The notes under the pieces: model-generated | Told to the model about the DNA's origin: nothing | What the model saw: the letters and a program-made list of their open reading frames with translations, nothing else | Database searches by the model: none | Shown: positions 11,903 through 20,347 of the stretch, one piece after another | Position numbering within the stretch: position 1 is the first letter of the stretch | Layout: each line of letters opens with the position of its first letter | Program-made: the position numbers and the translations under genes | Assembly (NCBI GenBank): GCA_007095785.1 | Contig: SFBL01000015.1 | Location: 1-64,000, forward strand | Source: Microcystis aeruginosa Ma_SC_T_19800800_S464 | GTDB lineage: Bacteria; Cyanobacteriota; Cyanobacteriia; Cyanobacteriales; Microcystaceae | Direction: 5' to 3' | DNA: 64,000 nt

Positions 11903-13063
11903 ATGAAAAAAACCGTAAATATAGATTGGTCGGATTGTGGTCCAATTACTTTAGTAGTCGTGCAGCCGACTTCTTTTTGTAATCTTAATTGTGATTACTG
12001 TTATTTACCCGATCGCCATTTAAAAAATACCTTATCCTTAGATTTAATCGAGCCGATTTTTCAGAGGGTTTTTAGTAGTCGTTTTCTCCAAGATAATTTT
12101 ACCATTTGCTGGCACGCAGGCGAACCCTTAGCAGTTCCCATCAGTTTTTATGAAAGTGCCTTTGCTAAAATTGCAGAAGTTAGCGAGAAATATAATCAGC
12201 AGGGTTATTGTTTTCGTCATTCGGTACAAACTAACGCCACTTATATTAACGATGGTTGGTGTCAATTATTTAAAAAGCATGATGTTTATGTAGGAGTCAG
12301 TCTTGATGGACCGGCTTTCATTCATGATATCCACCGGCAAAATCGTAAGGGAACTGGCAGTCATGCTGCTACTATGCGGGGGATTTCTTTCTTGCAAAAA
12401 CATGAAATTGATGTTAGTATCATCGCTGTTTTAACAGAAGATTCCCTCGACTATCCCGACGAAATTTTTAACTTTTTTTGGGATCATGGTCTTACCGATG
12501 TGGCTTTTAATATGGAAGAAACCGAGGGGATTCATTCGCAATCTTCCTTAGATAAATTAGGTATTGAACAACGTTATCGCCAGTTTATTGCTAGATTTTG
12601 GCAGTTAGTCACGGCTAAACAAGGAGAATTTAAGCTGCGGGAATTTGAATCGATCTGTAGTTTGATTTATGCCGATGAACGCTTAGAAAATACTGATATG
12701 AATCGACCTTTTATGATTGTCAATTTTGATAATCAAGGTAATTTTTCCACTTTTGATCCAGAATTACTATCGATTAAAACCCAACCCTACGGTGATTTTA
12801 TCTTTGGTAATGTTTTGAGCGATTCCCTAGAATCTATCTGTGAAACCGAGAAATTTCAAAAAATTTACGCTGATATACGCGGTGGAGTCGATTTATGTCG
12901 CCAAAAATGCGATTATTTTGGGGTTTGTGGGGGTGGTGCCGGTAGTAACAAGTATTGGGAAAATGGCACTTTCAACTCCACAGATACTAAAGCCTGTTTA
13001 TACCGGATTAAGTGTATCACCGATATCGTTCTCGATCGCCTAGAAAATTTATTAGAAGTTTAA
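11903..13063 (+). CDS. grrM: Radical SAM/SPASM peptide maturase, GrrM/OscB type
   Basis: The 386-residue protein has the radical SAM cluster motif CNLNCDYC (C26, C30, C33), followed by the family-typical WHAGEP and QTNAT segments. A C-terminal SPASM-like cysteine region (CRQKCDYFGVCGGGAGSNKYW and a final Cys before YRIK) would bind auxiliary Fe-S clusters. This C-terminus and overall layout match the GrrM/OscB maturases, which form cyclophane crosslinks in Gly/Arg-rich GrrA precursor peptides. No Gly-rich precursor is visible in the 78 bases upstream or about 290 bases downstream, so the substrate is encoded elsewhere or lost. Assignment to GrrM rather than a sister rSAM/SPASM maturase is by motif similarity. 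Confidence 0.75.
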   Translation: MKKTVNIDWSDCGPITLVVVQPTSFCNLNCDYCYLPDRHLKNTLSLDLIEPIFQRVFSSRFLQDNFTICWHAGEPLAVPISFYESAFAKIAEVSEKYNQQGYCFRHSVQTNATYINDGWCQLFKKHDVYVGVSLDGPAFIHDIHRQNRKGTGSHAATMRGISFLQKHEIDVSIIAVLTEDSLDYPDEIFNFFWDHGLTDVAFNMEETEGIHSQSSLDKLGIEQRYRQFIARFWQLVTAKQGEFKLREFESICSLIYADERLENTDMNRPFMIVNFDNQGNFSTFDPELLSIKTQPYGDFIFGNVLSDSLESICETEKFQKIYADIRGGVDLCRQKCDYFGVCGGGAGSNKYWENGTFNSTDTKACLYRIKCITDIVLDRLENLLEV

Positions 13064-13352
13064 AGATTTTTTTAGCTATCAGTAAACAGTTATCAGTTAT
13101 CAGTTATCAGTTAAGTAGCTGGTTATAATTAAATTAAAAATGGATTTTAGGTTCGATCCCCCCTGCCCCCCTTGATAAGGGGGGTGCCGATCCCCCCTTA
13201 GTCCCCCCCTTAATCCCCCCTTAATAAGGGGGGCATCTGATAATTTTTAACGCCTACCTACTTATCAGTTATCAGTTCACTGATTATTGTTTACTAATAA
13301 CCTATGAAAAAACTTAATCTAAATACCATTTTTCCAAAGTAATGGCATGGTA
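13064..13352. repeat. TCAGTTA heptamer array plus C/G-rich palindromic element (copy 1)
   Basis: No gene is visible. Positions 13087-13112 are a short tandem array of the heptamer CAGTTAT, extended by isolated copies near 13263-13277. Between them, about 13113-13262, lies an element with runs of CCCCCC and GGGGGG that can fold on themselves, ending in AACGCCTACCTACTTA. A reverse-oriented relative lies at 40963-41050, between two glycosyltransferase genes. This looks like a dispersed non-coding repeat family. Confidence 0.7.
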
Positions 13353-14063
13353 TTATTCTTCTTCTAAGGTTAATCCTAACGCCTCTAAGCGTTCCGCTAG
13401 TCGATCCGCGCGTTTCTTTTCTTTATCGGCACGTTTCTTTTCTTTATCGGCGCGTTTCTGTTCTTTATCAGCGCGTTTCTTTTCTTGACGCATTTGAGAC
13501 TCTAACTCAACAGTTGTTAAAAATTTCTCTCCATCGGGACGATACAATTCTAAACTAGATTTATCCCAGATAAAACGCATACCTAAGCGGGGACTTATCC
13601 AGTCATTGATGGGGATAATTTCTCTTAAATTTTCTCCCTGTCTTTGCCAACCTTGTAAACGACAGCGCATCGTGTTATATAAATAGTATTCTTCTACACT
13701 ATATGTGTCATAAAACTCTAATTTTCGACTCATCTCTGCTTTTGTATTCTTCGGTGATAGAATTTCAAAAACTACTTGAGGAGCGATATTTTCTTCCTGC
13801 CATTGACGATAGGAACCCCTCCGTCCTTTGGGACGGCCAAAAGCTACCATCACATCGGGAGCAACCGGTGAAACCAAAGTAGAACGCAGAGGATACCAGA
13901 GTAAATCTCCGGCAATAAACACCTTAGGGTCATCCGCAAAGATAATCTCTAAATTCTCCTTAATTTTGACAATCCACTCATATTGTTCGGTATTATCTGC
14001 CATCGGTTGACCATCACTATCGGGGAAAAGAAGATCGTCGTCAATATCAAGATAACTAACCAT
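13353..14063 (-). CDS. Uma2 (DUF820) family PD-(D/E)XK-fold protein with charged C-terminal repeat
   Basis: The 236-residue product has the Uma2/DUF820 core: APDVMVAFG (about 68-76) and VVFEILSPKNT (about 97-107), which carry the Asp and Glu of a restriction-endonuclease-like active site, followed by EEYYLY. From about residue 192 it ends in a highly charged repeat, KRADKEQ/KRADKEK, predicted to be a helix or coiled coil. Uma2 genes are abundant in cyanobacteria and of unknown biological role; nuclease activity is only inferred from the fold. A second member lies at 21732-22436. It is convergent with the preceding radical SAM gene, with a repeat between them. Confidence 0.8.
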   Translation of the reverse strand: MVSYLDIDDDLLFPDSDGQPMADNTEQYEWIVKIKENLEIIFADDPKVFIAGDLLWYPLRSTLVSPVAPDVMVAFGRPKGRRGSYRQWQEENIAPQVVFEILSPKNTKAEMSRKLEFYDTYSVEEYYLYNTMRCRLQGWQRQGENLREIIPINDWISPRLGMRFIWDKSSLELYRPDGEKFLTTVELESQMRQEKKRADKEQKRADKEKKRADKEKKRADRLAERLEALGLTLEEE

Positions 14064-14100
14064 TGTCTTTTAATTTTAATAGATGGTTGTTTTCTAATTA

Positions 14101-14366
14101 TAGCAAGATTTTGATCGATAATGAAAGCTGAAATGAAAATATCTTAATTGGGTGGATGGAATTAAATATAAGATGAACGTAGGTTGGGTTGAAGCATGAA
14201 ACCCAACTATAGCAAGATTTTGATCGATAATGAAAGCTGAAATGAAAATATCTTAATTGGGTGGGTGGAATTAAATATAAGATGAACGTAGGTTGGGTTG
14301 AAGCATGAAACCCAACTATAGCAAGATTTTGATCGATAATAAAAGCTGAAATGAAAATATCTTAAT
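14101..14366. repeat. 109-bp direct tandem repeat, about 2.4 copies
   Basis: Copies begin with TAGCAAGATTTTGATCGATAA at 14101, 14210 and 14319, a constant period of 109 bases. The third copy stops near 14366. Copies one and two differ at very few bases (ggtggatgg versus ggtgggtgg), so the duplication is recent. Each unit holds GTAGGTTGGGTTGAAGCATG, a phrase typical of cyanobacterial dispersed repeats. No coding frame runs through it. Confidence 0.9.
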
Positions 14367-14370
14367 AGGA

Positions 14371-14460
14371 ATTATGAATTATGAATTATGAATTATGAAT
14401 TGGGGAGTGGGGGAGATGGGGGAGTGGGGGAGTGGGGGAGTGGGGGAGTGGGGATGAGGG
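14371..14460. repeat. GAATTAT heptamer array followed by G-rich octamer array
   Basis: About 4.7 copies of GAATTAT (14371-14402) are followed by tandem GTGGGGGA-type octamers up to about 14460. The second part has repeated runs of five G on the + strand and could form G-quadruplex structure. It lies upstream of the ndhR-like regulator, about 60-150 bases before the putative operator. Confidence 0.75.
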
Positions 14461-14518
14461 GAGGAGGGAGAAAAAAGCTGATGGCTGACAAAAGGTCTTA
14501 AGCGGCGGTTATATCTAG

Positions 14519-14561
14519 TAGAATCTATATTTATCAAAAAGTTAATTGACTAGAATCTATA
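14519..14561 (+). promoter_or_regulatory. Candidate operator: two TAGAATCTATA direct repeats
   Basis: Identical 11-mers TAGAATCTATA occur at 14519-14529 and 14551-14561, spaced 32 bases start to start (about three helical turns), in the leader of the LysR-type regulator. The A/T-rich half sites and spacing suit LysR-type tetramer binding and autoregulation. That the regulator binds here is inference. Confidence 0.5.
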
Positions 14562-14615
14562 AAAACGTTAGGATTGATGGTGACAAATAGTTGTTATTGA
14601 GAAGGGGATAAGAAC

Positions 14616-15560
14616 TTGATACAGGCAACCCTGCACCAGTTAAGGGTTTTCGAGGCTACCGCTCGACACAGTAGCTTCACCAAGGCGGCCGAGGAGTTAT
14701 TTATCACTCAACCTACCGTCTCAACCCAAGTCAAACAACTCACAAAAGCTGTGGGTTTACCGCTATTCGAGCAAATTGGCAAACGTTTATTTTTAACCGA
14801 AGCGGGTCAGGAATTACTGTTCACCTGTCAAGAGATTTTTAATAAATTGGACAACTTTCAGATGAAAGTGGCCGATATTAAGGGAACTAGACAGGGAAAA
14901 CTGACTTTAGGCGTAATTACTACCGCTAAATACTTTGTGCCGCGATTACTGGGGGCATTTTGTCAACAGTATCCCGGTATCGACATCGCTCTACAGGTGA
15001 CTAATCACCAGAAACTGCAAGAGCGAATGTTAAATAACGAGGATGACCTCTATATTCTCAGTCAACCGCCGGAAGAAGTGGAACTTTGTTCTCAGTCTTT
15101 TCTGGAAAATCCTCTAGTGGTGGTGGCGCGACGGGATCATCCATTGGTGGGCCAGAAAAATCTGCCCCTTGAGTGCCTCAACCATCAACCTTTTATTATG
15201 CGCGAATCGGGATCTGGAACCCGCCAAGCGGTACAAAAATTATTTAATCTCCACGATATTAAAGTTAAGGTGCGTTTGGAATTAGGCAGTAACGAGGCCA
15301 TCAAACAGGCTATTTCTGGCGGTTTGGGACTATCGGTACTATCTAAGCACACTCTCATCTCGGAAGGGGAAAACGGCGAATTGGCCATCCTCGACGTGGA
15401 ACAGTTTCCGATTCAGCGCAATTGGTACGTTTGTTACCTGGCCGGAAAACAACTTTCCGTGATTGCCGATGCTTTTTTAAAATACCTACTGGAAGCTAGT
15501 CAAACCATCCCCATTCATGCCCCGTTAAAAAATGGTCACAGCCTATTAGTGACCCATTAA
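14616..15560 (+). CDS. ndhR: LysR-type regulator of CO2 uptake (NdhR/CcmR)
   Basis: The 314-residue protein has an N-terminal LysR winged HTH (about 5-62; LHQLRVFEATARHSSFTKAAEEL) and a periplasmic-binding-protein-like effector domain. NdhR/CcmR represses inducible inorganic-carbon genes and responds to metabolites such as 2-oxoglutarate and 2-phosphoglycolate. The assignment rests on the HTH, close in sequence to that family, and on position: it is 46 bases upstream of ndhF3, the classic NdhR target, on the same strand. The start is TTG at 14616; a GAGAAGGGG stretch upstream could serve as ribosome site. CmpR/RbcR-type paralogues are alternatives but fit the context less well. Confidence 0.8.
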   Translation: MIQATLHQLRVFEATARHSSFTKAAEELFITQPTVSTQVKQLTKAVGLPLFEQIGKRLFLTEAGQELLFTCQEIFNKLDNFQMKVADIKGTRQGKLTLGVITTAKYFVPRLLGAFCQQYPGIDIALQVTNHQKLQERMLNNEDDLYILSQPPEEVELCSQSFLENPLVVVARRDHPLVGQKNLPLECLNHQPFIMRESGSGTRQAVQKLFNLHDIKVKVRLELGSNEAIKQAISGGLGLSVLSKHTLISEGENGELAILDVEQFPIQRNWYVCYLAGKQLSVIADAFLKYLLEASQTIPIHAPLKNGHSLLVTH

Positions 15561-15606
15561 ACCTTAAACTTTAATTCAGGATCATTTTTCTTCTTGAGGT
15601 GGTTAT

Positions 15607-17460
15607 ATGTTCGAGTCCTTCAGCCAGACTATCTGGTTGGTACCTCTTTACGCCTTTGCGGGCGCACTTCTCGCTCTACCTTGGTCTCCCGGTATTATCC
15701 GGCAAACCGGCCCGCGACCGGCCGGTTATCTGAACTTGATCATGACCTGCTGGGCTTTTTTGCATAGCCTTTTTGCTTTGCTCGCCGTTTGGGGTCGTCC
15801 GCCCCAATCCATAGCATTTAATTGGCTAAATGCCGCAGATTTAAGCATATCTTTAGATGTGCAGATTTCGGCCGTTAATATCGGGGCTTTACTGCTAATT
15901 ACCGGCTTAAACCTCGCCGCTCAGGTATATGCGATCGCCTATCTAGAAATGGATTGGGGTTGGGCAAGGTTTTATTCTCTCGTCGCCCTCTTTGAAGGGG
16001 GTATGTGCGCCCTAGTTATCTGTAATTCGCTATTTTTCAGCTATTGTGTGCTAGAAGTTCTCACCCTCGGCACTTATCTGCTGATTGGTTTCTGGTTCAA
16101 TCAATCTCTGGTGGTAACGGGGGCGCGGGATGCTTTTCTAACCAAACGGATTGGCGATTTAATCCTCTTGATGGGAGTGGTGGCCCTTTTACCCCTGGCG
16201 GGAACCTGGAACTTTGACCAATTGGCAGAATGGGCGGCTACAGCCAATTTAAACCCCAATGTGGCTAATTTACTCTGTTTAGCCCTGATTGCGGGTCCAA
16301 TGGGCAAATGCGCTCAATTTCCCCTGCATTTATGGCTAGATGAGGCCATGGAGGGACCGATGCCGGCGACAATTCTGCGGAATACCGTCGTCGTTTCCAC
16401 TGGCGCTTGGTTATTGGTGAAATTAGAGCCAGTGCTACAATTATCGCCCTTAACCTTGCAGGTGATGACCATTGTTGGCTCTGTTACTGCCATCGGTGCG
16501 GGGTTAATTGCGATCGCACAGATCGATGTTAAGCGCTCCCTTTCCTATTCCGTCAGCGCCTACATGGGACTGATTTTTATCGCTGTGGCCACCGGACAAA
16601 CGGAAACCGCTTTAGTGTTACTCTTTACTTATGCGATCGCTATGTCCCTGTTAGTCATGGTGGTGGGTAACATCATTTGGAATAATATCAGCCAAGATTT
16701 AAGCCAATACGGGGGTTTATGGTCCCGTCGTCCCGTTTCTGGCATTTGTTATCTCGTCGGTGCCGCTAGTTTAGTCGCACTGCCTCCCTTTGGTGGTTTT
16801 TGGTCATTAGCCCGCATGGGCGATCGCCTCTCGCAAGTCAGTGGTTTACTGTTATTAGTGCTATTGTTGGTCAATGCCTTAACTGCTTTTAGTGTCACTA
16901 GAGAATTTTGCGTTTTCTTTGGCGGTAAAATCAAACCAATGACCCTGCGCTCTCCGGAAGCTCTTTGGCCCTTAGTTATCCCCATGACTGTGACCATGGG
17001 TTTCGCCATTCATGTGCCGATTTTATTAGCGCAATGGCATTTATTACCAAGTAACTTAAATCTGGGAGTGGCTTTTCTCTTGGTACTTGCCACCGCTGCT
17101 GGCGTAATTCCGGCAGCCTATATTTACCTGAATGAAAATATCTCCAAACCGATAGTTTTTCAACCGAAAGCCGTTCAAGATTTCTTTGCCAACGACCTTT
17201 ATACAGCCCAATTGTATAAAGTTACCATCGTTTTTGTGGTCGGATTAATCTCGCAAATTATTAACTGGATCGATACCTTTCTGGTGGATGGCATCGTTAA
17301 CCTAGTGGGATTAGCCACGGTTTTTGGTGGTCAGAGTTTGAAATATAACGTCTCGGGCCAAACCCAATTTTACTTTCTGTCGATTATTTTGGGGGTGGCT
17401 TTGATTGGTATTATCATCTGCTGGCCTCTACTATCACAAATTTCTCTAGTTTTCAGTTAA
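15607..17460 (+). CDS. ndhF3: NAD(P)H dehydrogenase subunit NdhF3 (CO2-uptake complex NDH-1MS)
   Basis: The 617-residue polytopic protein has the proton-antiporter N and M domains of NuoL/NdhF proteins, with about 15-16 hydrophobic segments. It is shorter than respiratory NdhF1 (about 680 residues), as expected for the CO2-uptake paralogue. NdhF3, NdhD3, CupA and CupS form the low-CO2-inducible thylakoid complex that hydrates CO2 to bicarbonate using ferredoxin-driven electron flow. A good ribosome site (GAGGTGG) precedes the ATG. The operon context (NdhR before, NdhD3 and CupA after) decides the F3 rather than F1 or F4 assignment. Confidence 0.88.
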   Translation: MFESFSQTIWLVPLYAFAGALLALPWSPGIIRQTGPRPAGYLNLIMTCWAFLHSLFALLAVWGRPPQSIAFNWLNAADLSISLDVQISAVNIGALLLITGLNLAAQVYAIAYLEMDWGWARFYSLVALFEGGMCALVICNSLFFSYCVLEVLTLGTYLLIGFWFNQSLVVTGARDAFLTKRIGDLILLMGVVALLPLAGTWNFDQLAEWAATANLNPNVANLLCLALIAGPMGKCAQFPLHLWLDEAMEGPMPATILRNTVVVSTGAWLLVKLEPVLQLSPLTLQVMTIVGSVTAIGAGLIAIAQIDVKRSLSYSVSAYMGLIFIAVATGQTETALVLLFTYAIAMSLLVMVVGNIIWNNISQDLSQYGGLWSRRPVSGICYLVGAASLVALPPFGGFWSLARMGDRLSQVSGLLLLVLLLVNALTAFSVTREFCVFFGGKIKPMTLRSPEALWPLVIPMTVTMGFAIHVPILLAQWHLLPSNLNLGVAFLLVLATAAGVIPAAYIYLNENISKPIVFQPKAVQDFFANDLYTAQLYKVTIVFVVGLISQIINWIDTFLVDGIVNLVGLATVFGGQSLKYNVSGQTQFYFLSIILGVALIGIIICWPLLSQISLVFS

Positions 17461-17540
17461 AGATTTGATAACTTAGGCTTTTCTTTAGTATCCCCAGCCT
17501 CGACAATAGGATTTGTCCTGATTAATGGAAACAACTACCG

Positions 17541-18266
17541 ATGTTCAATACCTCTCGTCGTCAATTAATCCGTTATGGGGGTGGTTTTTTGGGAACTGGT
17601 CTAGCCGCTACTATTTTAGGCTCGCAACTGTCCCAAACTAACGCCCAAACTGCTGTTAATTCCGAGCCATGGCTAACTGCTCAAAATAAAGGATTGAACC
17701 CCGACCAAGCTTTAACCATGCTCATGGAAGGCAATCAACGTTTCTGGGAACGAAGACAAAAAAGTCCTAACCGCGATCAAGCTCGACTCACAGAAGTGGC
17801 CGAAAGTCAAGCCCCTTTTGCGGCAATTTTGGGCTGTGCCGATTCTCGCGTGCCGGCAGAAATCGTTTTTGATCAAGGATTAGGAGATCTATTTGTTTGT
17901 CGGGTAGCGGGAAATTTAGCCACTTCCGAAGAAATTGGTAGTCTCGAATTCGGCACGTTGGTGTTAGGAGCTAAGGTAATTATTGTCCTCGGTCATTCCC
18001 GTTGTGGAGCGGTAAAAGCCACCATTGAAGGGGGTCGATTTCCCGGACAAATCGGTCGTTTAATCGATGGATTACAGGTGGGAGTTGATCGGGCCGAAAA
18101 ACAACCCGGTTCTAACAAACTCGAGCGAGCGATTAAATCCAATGTTAACTATCAAGTAGAGAAATTAGGCAAATCTCCGGTCATGGGTGATTTAGTAGAC
18201 AAAAAACAATTAAAAATTGTCGGAGCCTACTACGATCTCGATACCGGAAAAGTGAGTTTAATTTAG
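17541..18266 (+). CDS. Beta-class carbonic anhydrase with Tat-type signal (EcaB-like)
   Basis: The 241-residue protein carries all beta-carbonic-anhydrase zinc-site residues: C99, the D101/R103 dyad in CADSRVPAE, and H152/C155 in GHSRCGAV. The N-terminus (SRRQLIRYGGGFLGTG, then a hydrophobic stretch and NAQTA) is a twin-arginine signal, so the enzyme should act across the membrane, in periplasm or thylakoid lumen. It lies between ndhF3 and ndhD3, 80 and 78 bases from them. In Synechocystis a beta-CA called EcaB has been linked to NDH-1-dependent CO2 uptake. Orthology with EcaB is inferred; the location makes a role in CO2 hydration or supply to the CupA complex very likely. Confidence 0.88.
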   Translation: MFNTSRRQLIRYGGGFLGTGLAATILGSQLSQTNAQTAVNSEPWLTAQNKGLNPDQALTMLMEGNQRFWERRQKSPNRDQARLTEVAESQAPFAAILGCADSRVPAEIVFDQGLGDLFVCRVAGNLATSEEIGSLEFGTLVLGAKVIIVLGHSRCGAVKATIEGGRFPGQIGRLIDGLQVGVDRAEKQPGSNKLERAIKSNVNYQVEKLGKSPVMGDLVDKKQLKIVGAYYDLDTGKVSLI

Positions 18267-18344
18267 TCAATTCCCGATTAGTCATCGTGTTGGTTGGCTA
18301 ATCCTTTTCTCATCCCAGTCATTATAAATTTGATCGATACCAAT

Positions 18345-19895
18345 ATGCTCAGTACCCTGCTTTGGTTGCCAATAATTGGAGCAATTATCGTCGGTCTTTT
18401 CCCCGATAAATTTGCCCCAGCAAAATTACGTCAAATTACCCTCTTTTTTGTTGCCGCCGTCCTCTTTTGGTCTTTATATCTGCTGACTCAATATAACTTA
18501 ACCAGTAATGGTTTTCAGTTTTCCGAATACCGCGAATGGGCAAAACCAATCGGTTTAAGTTATAACCTCGGAGTCGATGGTTTGTCCTTACCGTTAATTA
18601 TTTTAAACTGTTTCTTGACAGGAATAGCTATCTATAGTAGCGAAGAAAAACTAGAGCGTCCCCGACTTTATTACATCCTAATCCTCCTGATTAACGCCGG
18701 GGTTTCTGGGGCATTAATGGCCAAAAACCTGCTGCTGTTCATCGTTTTCTATGAACTAGAATTAATCCCCTTTTATCTGATGATTGCTATCTGGGGAGGG
18801 GAAAAACGTGGCTATGCTTCGATTAAATTCCTTCTCTACACTGCCGTCTCTGGGTTATTAGTCCTAGCGGCATTTTTAGGGATAGGTTTCCTCAACGGTG
18901 GCACTTTTGACTATTCCTCCCTCTCCACCGCCGATTTCTCCCAAAAAACCCAATTACTGCTCTTAACTCTGCTTTTAGTGGGATTTGGCATCAAAATCCC
19001 CCTCGTACCTCTCCATACTTGGCTACCGGATGCCTATACGGAAGCTTCCCCCGCTACAGCAATTTTATTAGGTGGTATTCTCGCTAAACTCGGTACTTAT
19101 GGCTTAGTTCGCTTTGGTCTGCAATTATTCCCAGAAACTTGGTCTTTAATCGCCCCTGGACTGGCAATTATCGGCGTTATTAGCGTTATTTACGGGGCCT
19201 TGAGCGCTATTGCCCAAAAAGACATTAAACGCATGGTGGCCTACAGTTCGATCGGTCACATGGGCTATATACTGGTAGCAGCCGCCGCTGGCACAGGTTT
19301 AAGCGTCCTTGGTGCCGTCGCGCAAATGATTAGCCACGGTCTCATTCTCGCCCTTTTATTTTATCTGGTGGGCATTGTCGAACGCAAAGCTGGAACTAGA
19401 GATTTAGACGTTTTAAACGGTTTAATGAACCCAATTCGCGGTTTACCCCTGGTTAGCGCCCTATTAATTCTCGCCGGTATGGCCAGCGCTGGTATCCCCG
19501 GATTAGTGGGATTTGTGGCGGAATTTATCGTTTTTCAGGGTAGTTTTTCCCGTTTTCCCGTGCAGACGGTTTTCTGCATCATCGCTTCCGGTTTAACGGC
19601 GGTTTACTTTGTTATCCTGCTTAATCGCACCTGTTTTGGCAAATTGGATAATAAACTTGCCTACTATCCCAAAGTCTTGAAATCGGAAACTATCCCCGCT
19701 TTTGTCCTAATGGTATTAATCATCTTTTTAGGTATTCAACCCAATTATTTAGTCCGTTGGATTGAACCCACCACTAACTCGATGGTTGCCAGCTTATCGG
19801 GACAAGCAAAACCTAGTTTTGTCTTCAAAAAATCTCCGCAAAAGTCCTCAAAAACCAACTGGTTAAATCGGGGTAAATATTTATCTGCCAGTTGA
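18345..19895 (+). CDS. ndhD3: NAD(P)H dehydrogenase subunit NdhD3 (CO2-uptake complex NDH-1MS)
   Basis: A NuoM/NdhD-type antiporter-like subunit of 516 residues from the ATG at 18345 (MLSTLLWLPIIG), which matches the usual family start. A TTG at 18294 would add 17 residues of poorer character. About 14 transmembrane segments are seen, with the family motifs FYELELIPFYLMI and LPLHTWLPDAYTEA-like (VPLHTWLPDAYTEASPA). It pairs with NdhF3 in the inducible CO2-uptake complex in thylakoids. It is followed by a small exported protein and cupA in the same direction, as in other cyanobacterial NDH-1MS operons. Confidence 0.88.
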   Translation: MLSTLLWLPIIGAIIVGLFPDKFAPAKLRQITLFFVAAVLFWSLYLLTQYNLTSNGFQFSEYREWAKPIGLSYNLGVDGLSLPLIILNCFLTGIAIYSSEEKLERPRLYYILILLINAGVSGALMAKNLLLFIVFYELELIPFYLMIAIWGGEKRGYASIKFLLYTAVSGLLVLAAFLGIGFLNGGTFDYSSLSTADFSQKTQLLLLTLLLVGFGIKIPLVPLHTWLPDAYTEASPATAILLGGILAKLGTYGLVRFGLQLFPETWSLIAPGLAIIGVISVIYGALSAIAQKDIKRMVAYSSIGHMGYILVAAAAGTGLSVLGAVAQMISHGLILALLFYLVGIVERKAGTRDLDVLNGLMNPIRGLPLVSALLILAGMASAGIPGLVGFVAEFIVFQGSFSRFPVQTVFCIIASGLTAVYFVILLNRTCFGKLDNKLAYYPKVLKSETIPAFVLMVLIIFLGIQPNYLVRWIEPTTNSMVASLSGQAKPSFVFKKSPQKSSKTNWLNRGKYLSAS

Positions 19896-19934
19896 GAATA
19901 TTTTTTCCTAATTACTTAATCTTGGAGAAAACTG

Positions 19935-20300
19935 ATGAAATTAATCTCACTGATTTCCTTTAGTTTGCTAACCGCAGGAATTATCACTTTATCTCCCTTA
20001 GTTGTCGCCCAAACAGCGATCAGCAGCCTAAGAGATACAAGAACAATTACCATATCTGGACAGGTAAAAAGTGTGGTTGGTAACGACTTTATCTTAGCTG
20101 ATCACACTGGTCAAGTAATTGTCGATGCGGGACCGCGCTGGTGGCAGGAAATTAACGTATCAGTGGGGGAATATCTCACCGTGGTCGGAGAGTATGACGA
20201 GGGAGAATTTGATGCTTTTTCGATTACTCGTCCCAACGGTCAAGTTATGCAAATTCGTCCCCAATTTGGACCGCCACCCTGGGCAGTAAAAAAAGATTAA
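19935..20300 (+). CDS. Small exported OB-fold-like protein of the CO2-uptake operon
   Basis: The 121-residue product has a signal peptide (MKLISLISFSLLTAGI..., cleavage after VVA near residue 25) and a compact beta-rich domain (ISGQVKSVVGNDFILAD, VIVDAGPRWWQEINV, LTVVGEYDE) resembling bacterial OB-fold (BOF/YgiW-like) proteins. It lies between ndhD3 (39 bases) and cupA (47 bases), the position where the Synechocystis operon also carries a small gene. A good AGGAG-like site (CTTGGAGAAAACTG) precedes the ATG. The function is unknown; proximity suggests an accessory role in the luminal or periplasmic face of the complex. Confidence 0.7.
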   Translation: MKLISLISFSLLTAGIITLSPLVVAQTAISSLRDTRTITISGQVKSVVGNDFILADHTGQVIVDAGPRWWQEINVSVGEYLTVVGEYDEGEFDAFSITRPNGQVMQIRPQFGPPPWAVKKD

Positions 20301-20347
20301 ACCCCGAATATTGACTAAACAAATTTCTCAGTTAACAAGCACAAACT

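Noticed and set aside
13140-13165. Possible tRNA T-loop (GGTTCGATCCC)
   Set aside because: No cloverleaf arms or CCA-adjacent stem could be drawn; the sequence belongs to a C-rich repeat.
14101-14460. Possible CRISPR array
   Set aside because: Units are direct tandem copies of 109, 7 and 8 bases with no unique spacers between them, so it is not a CRISPR.
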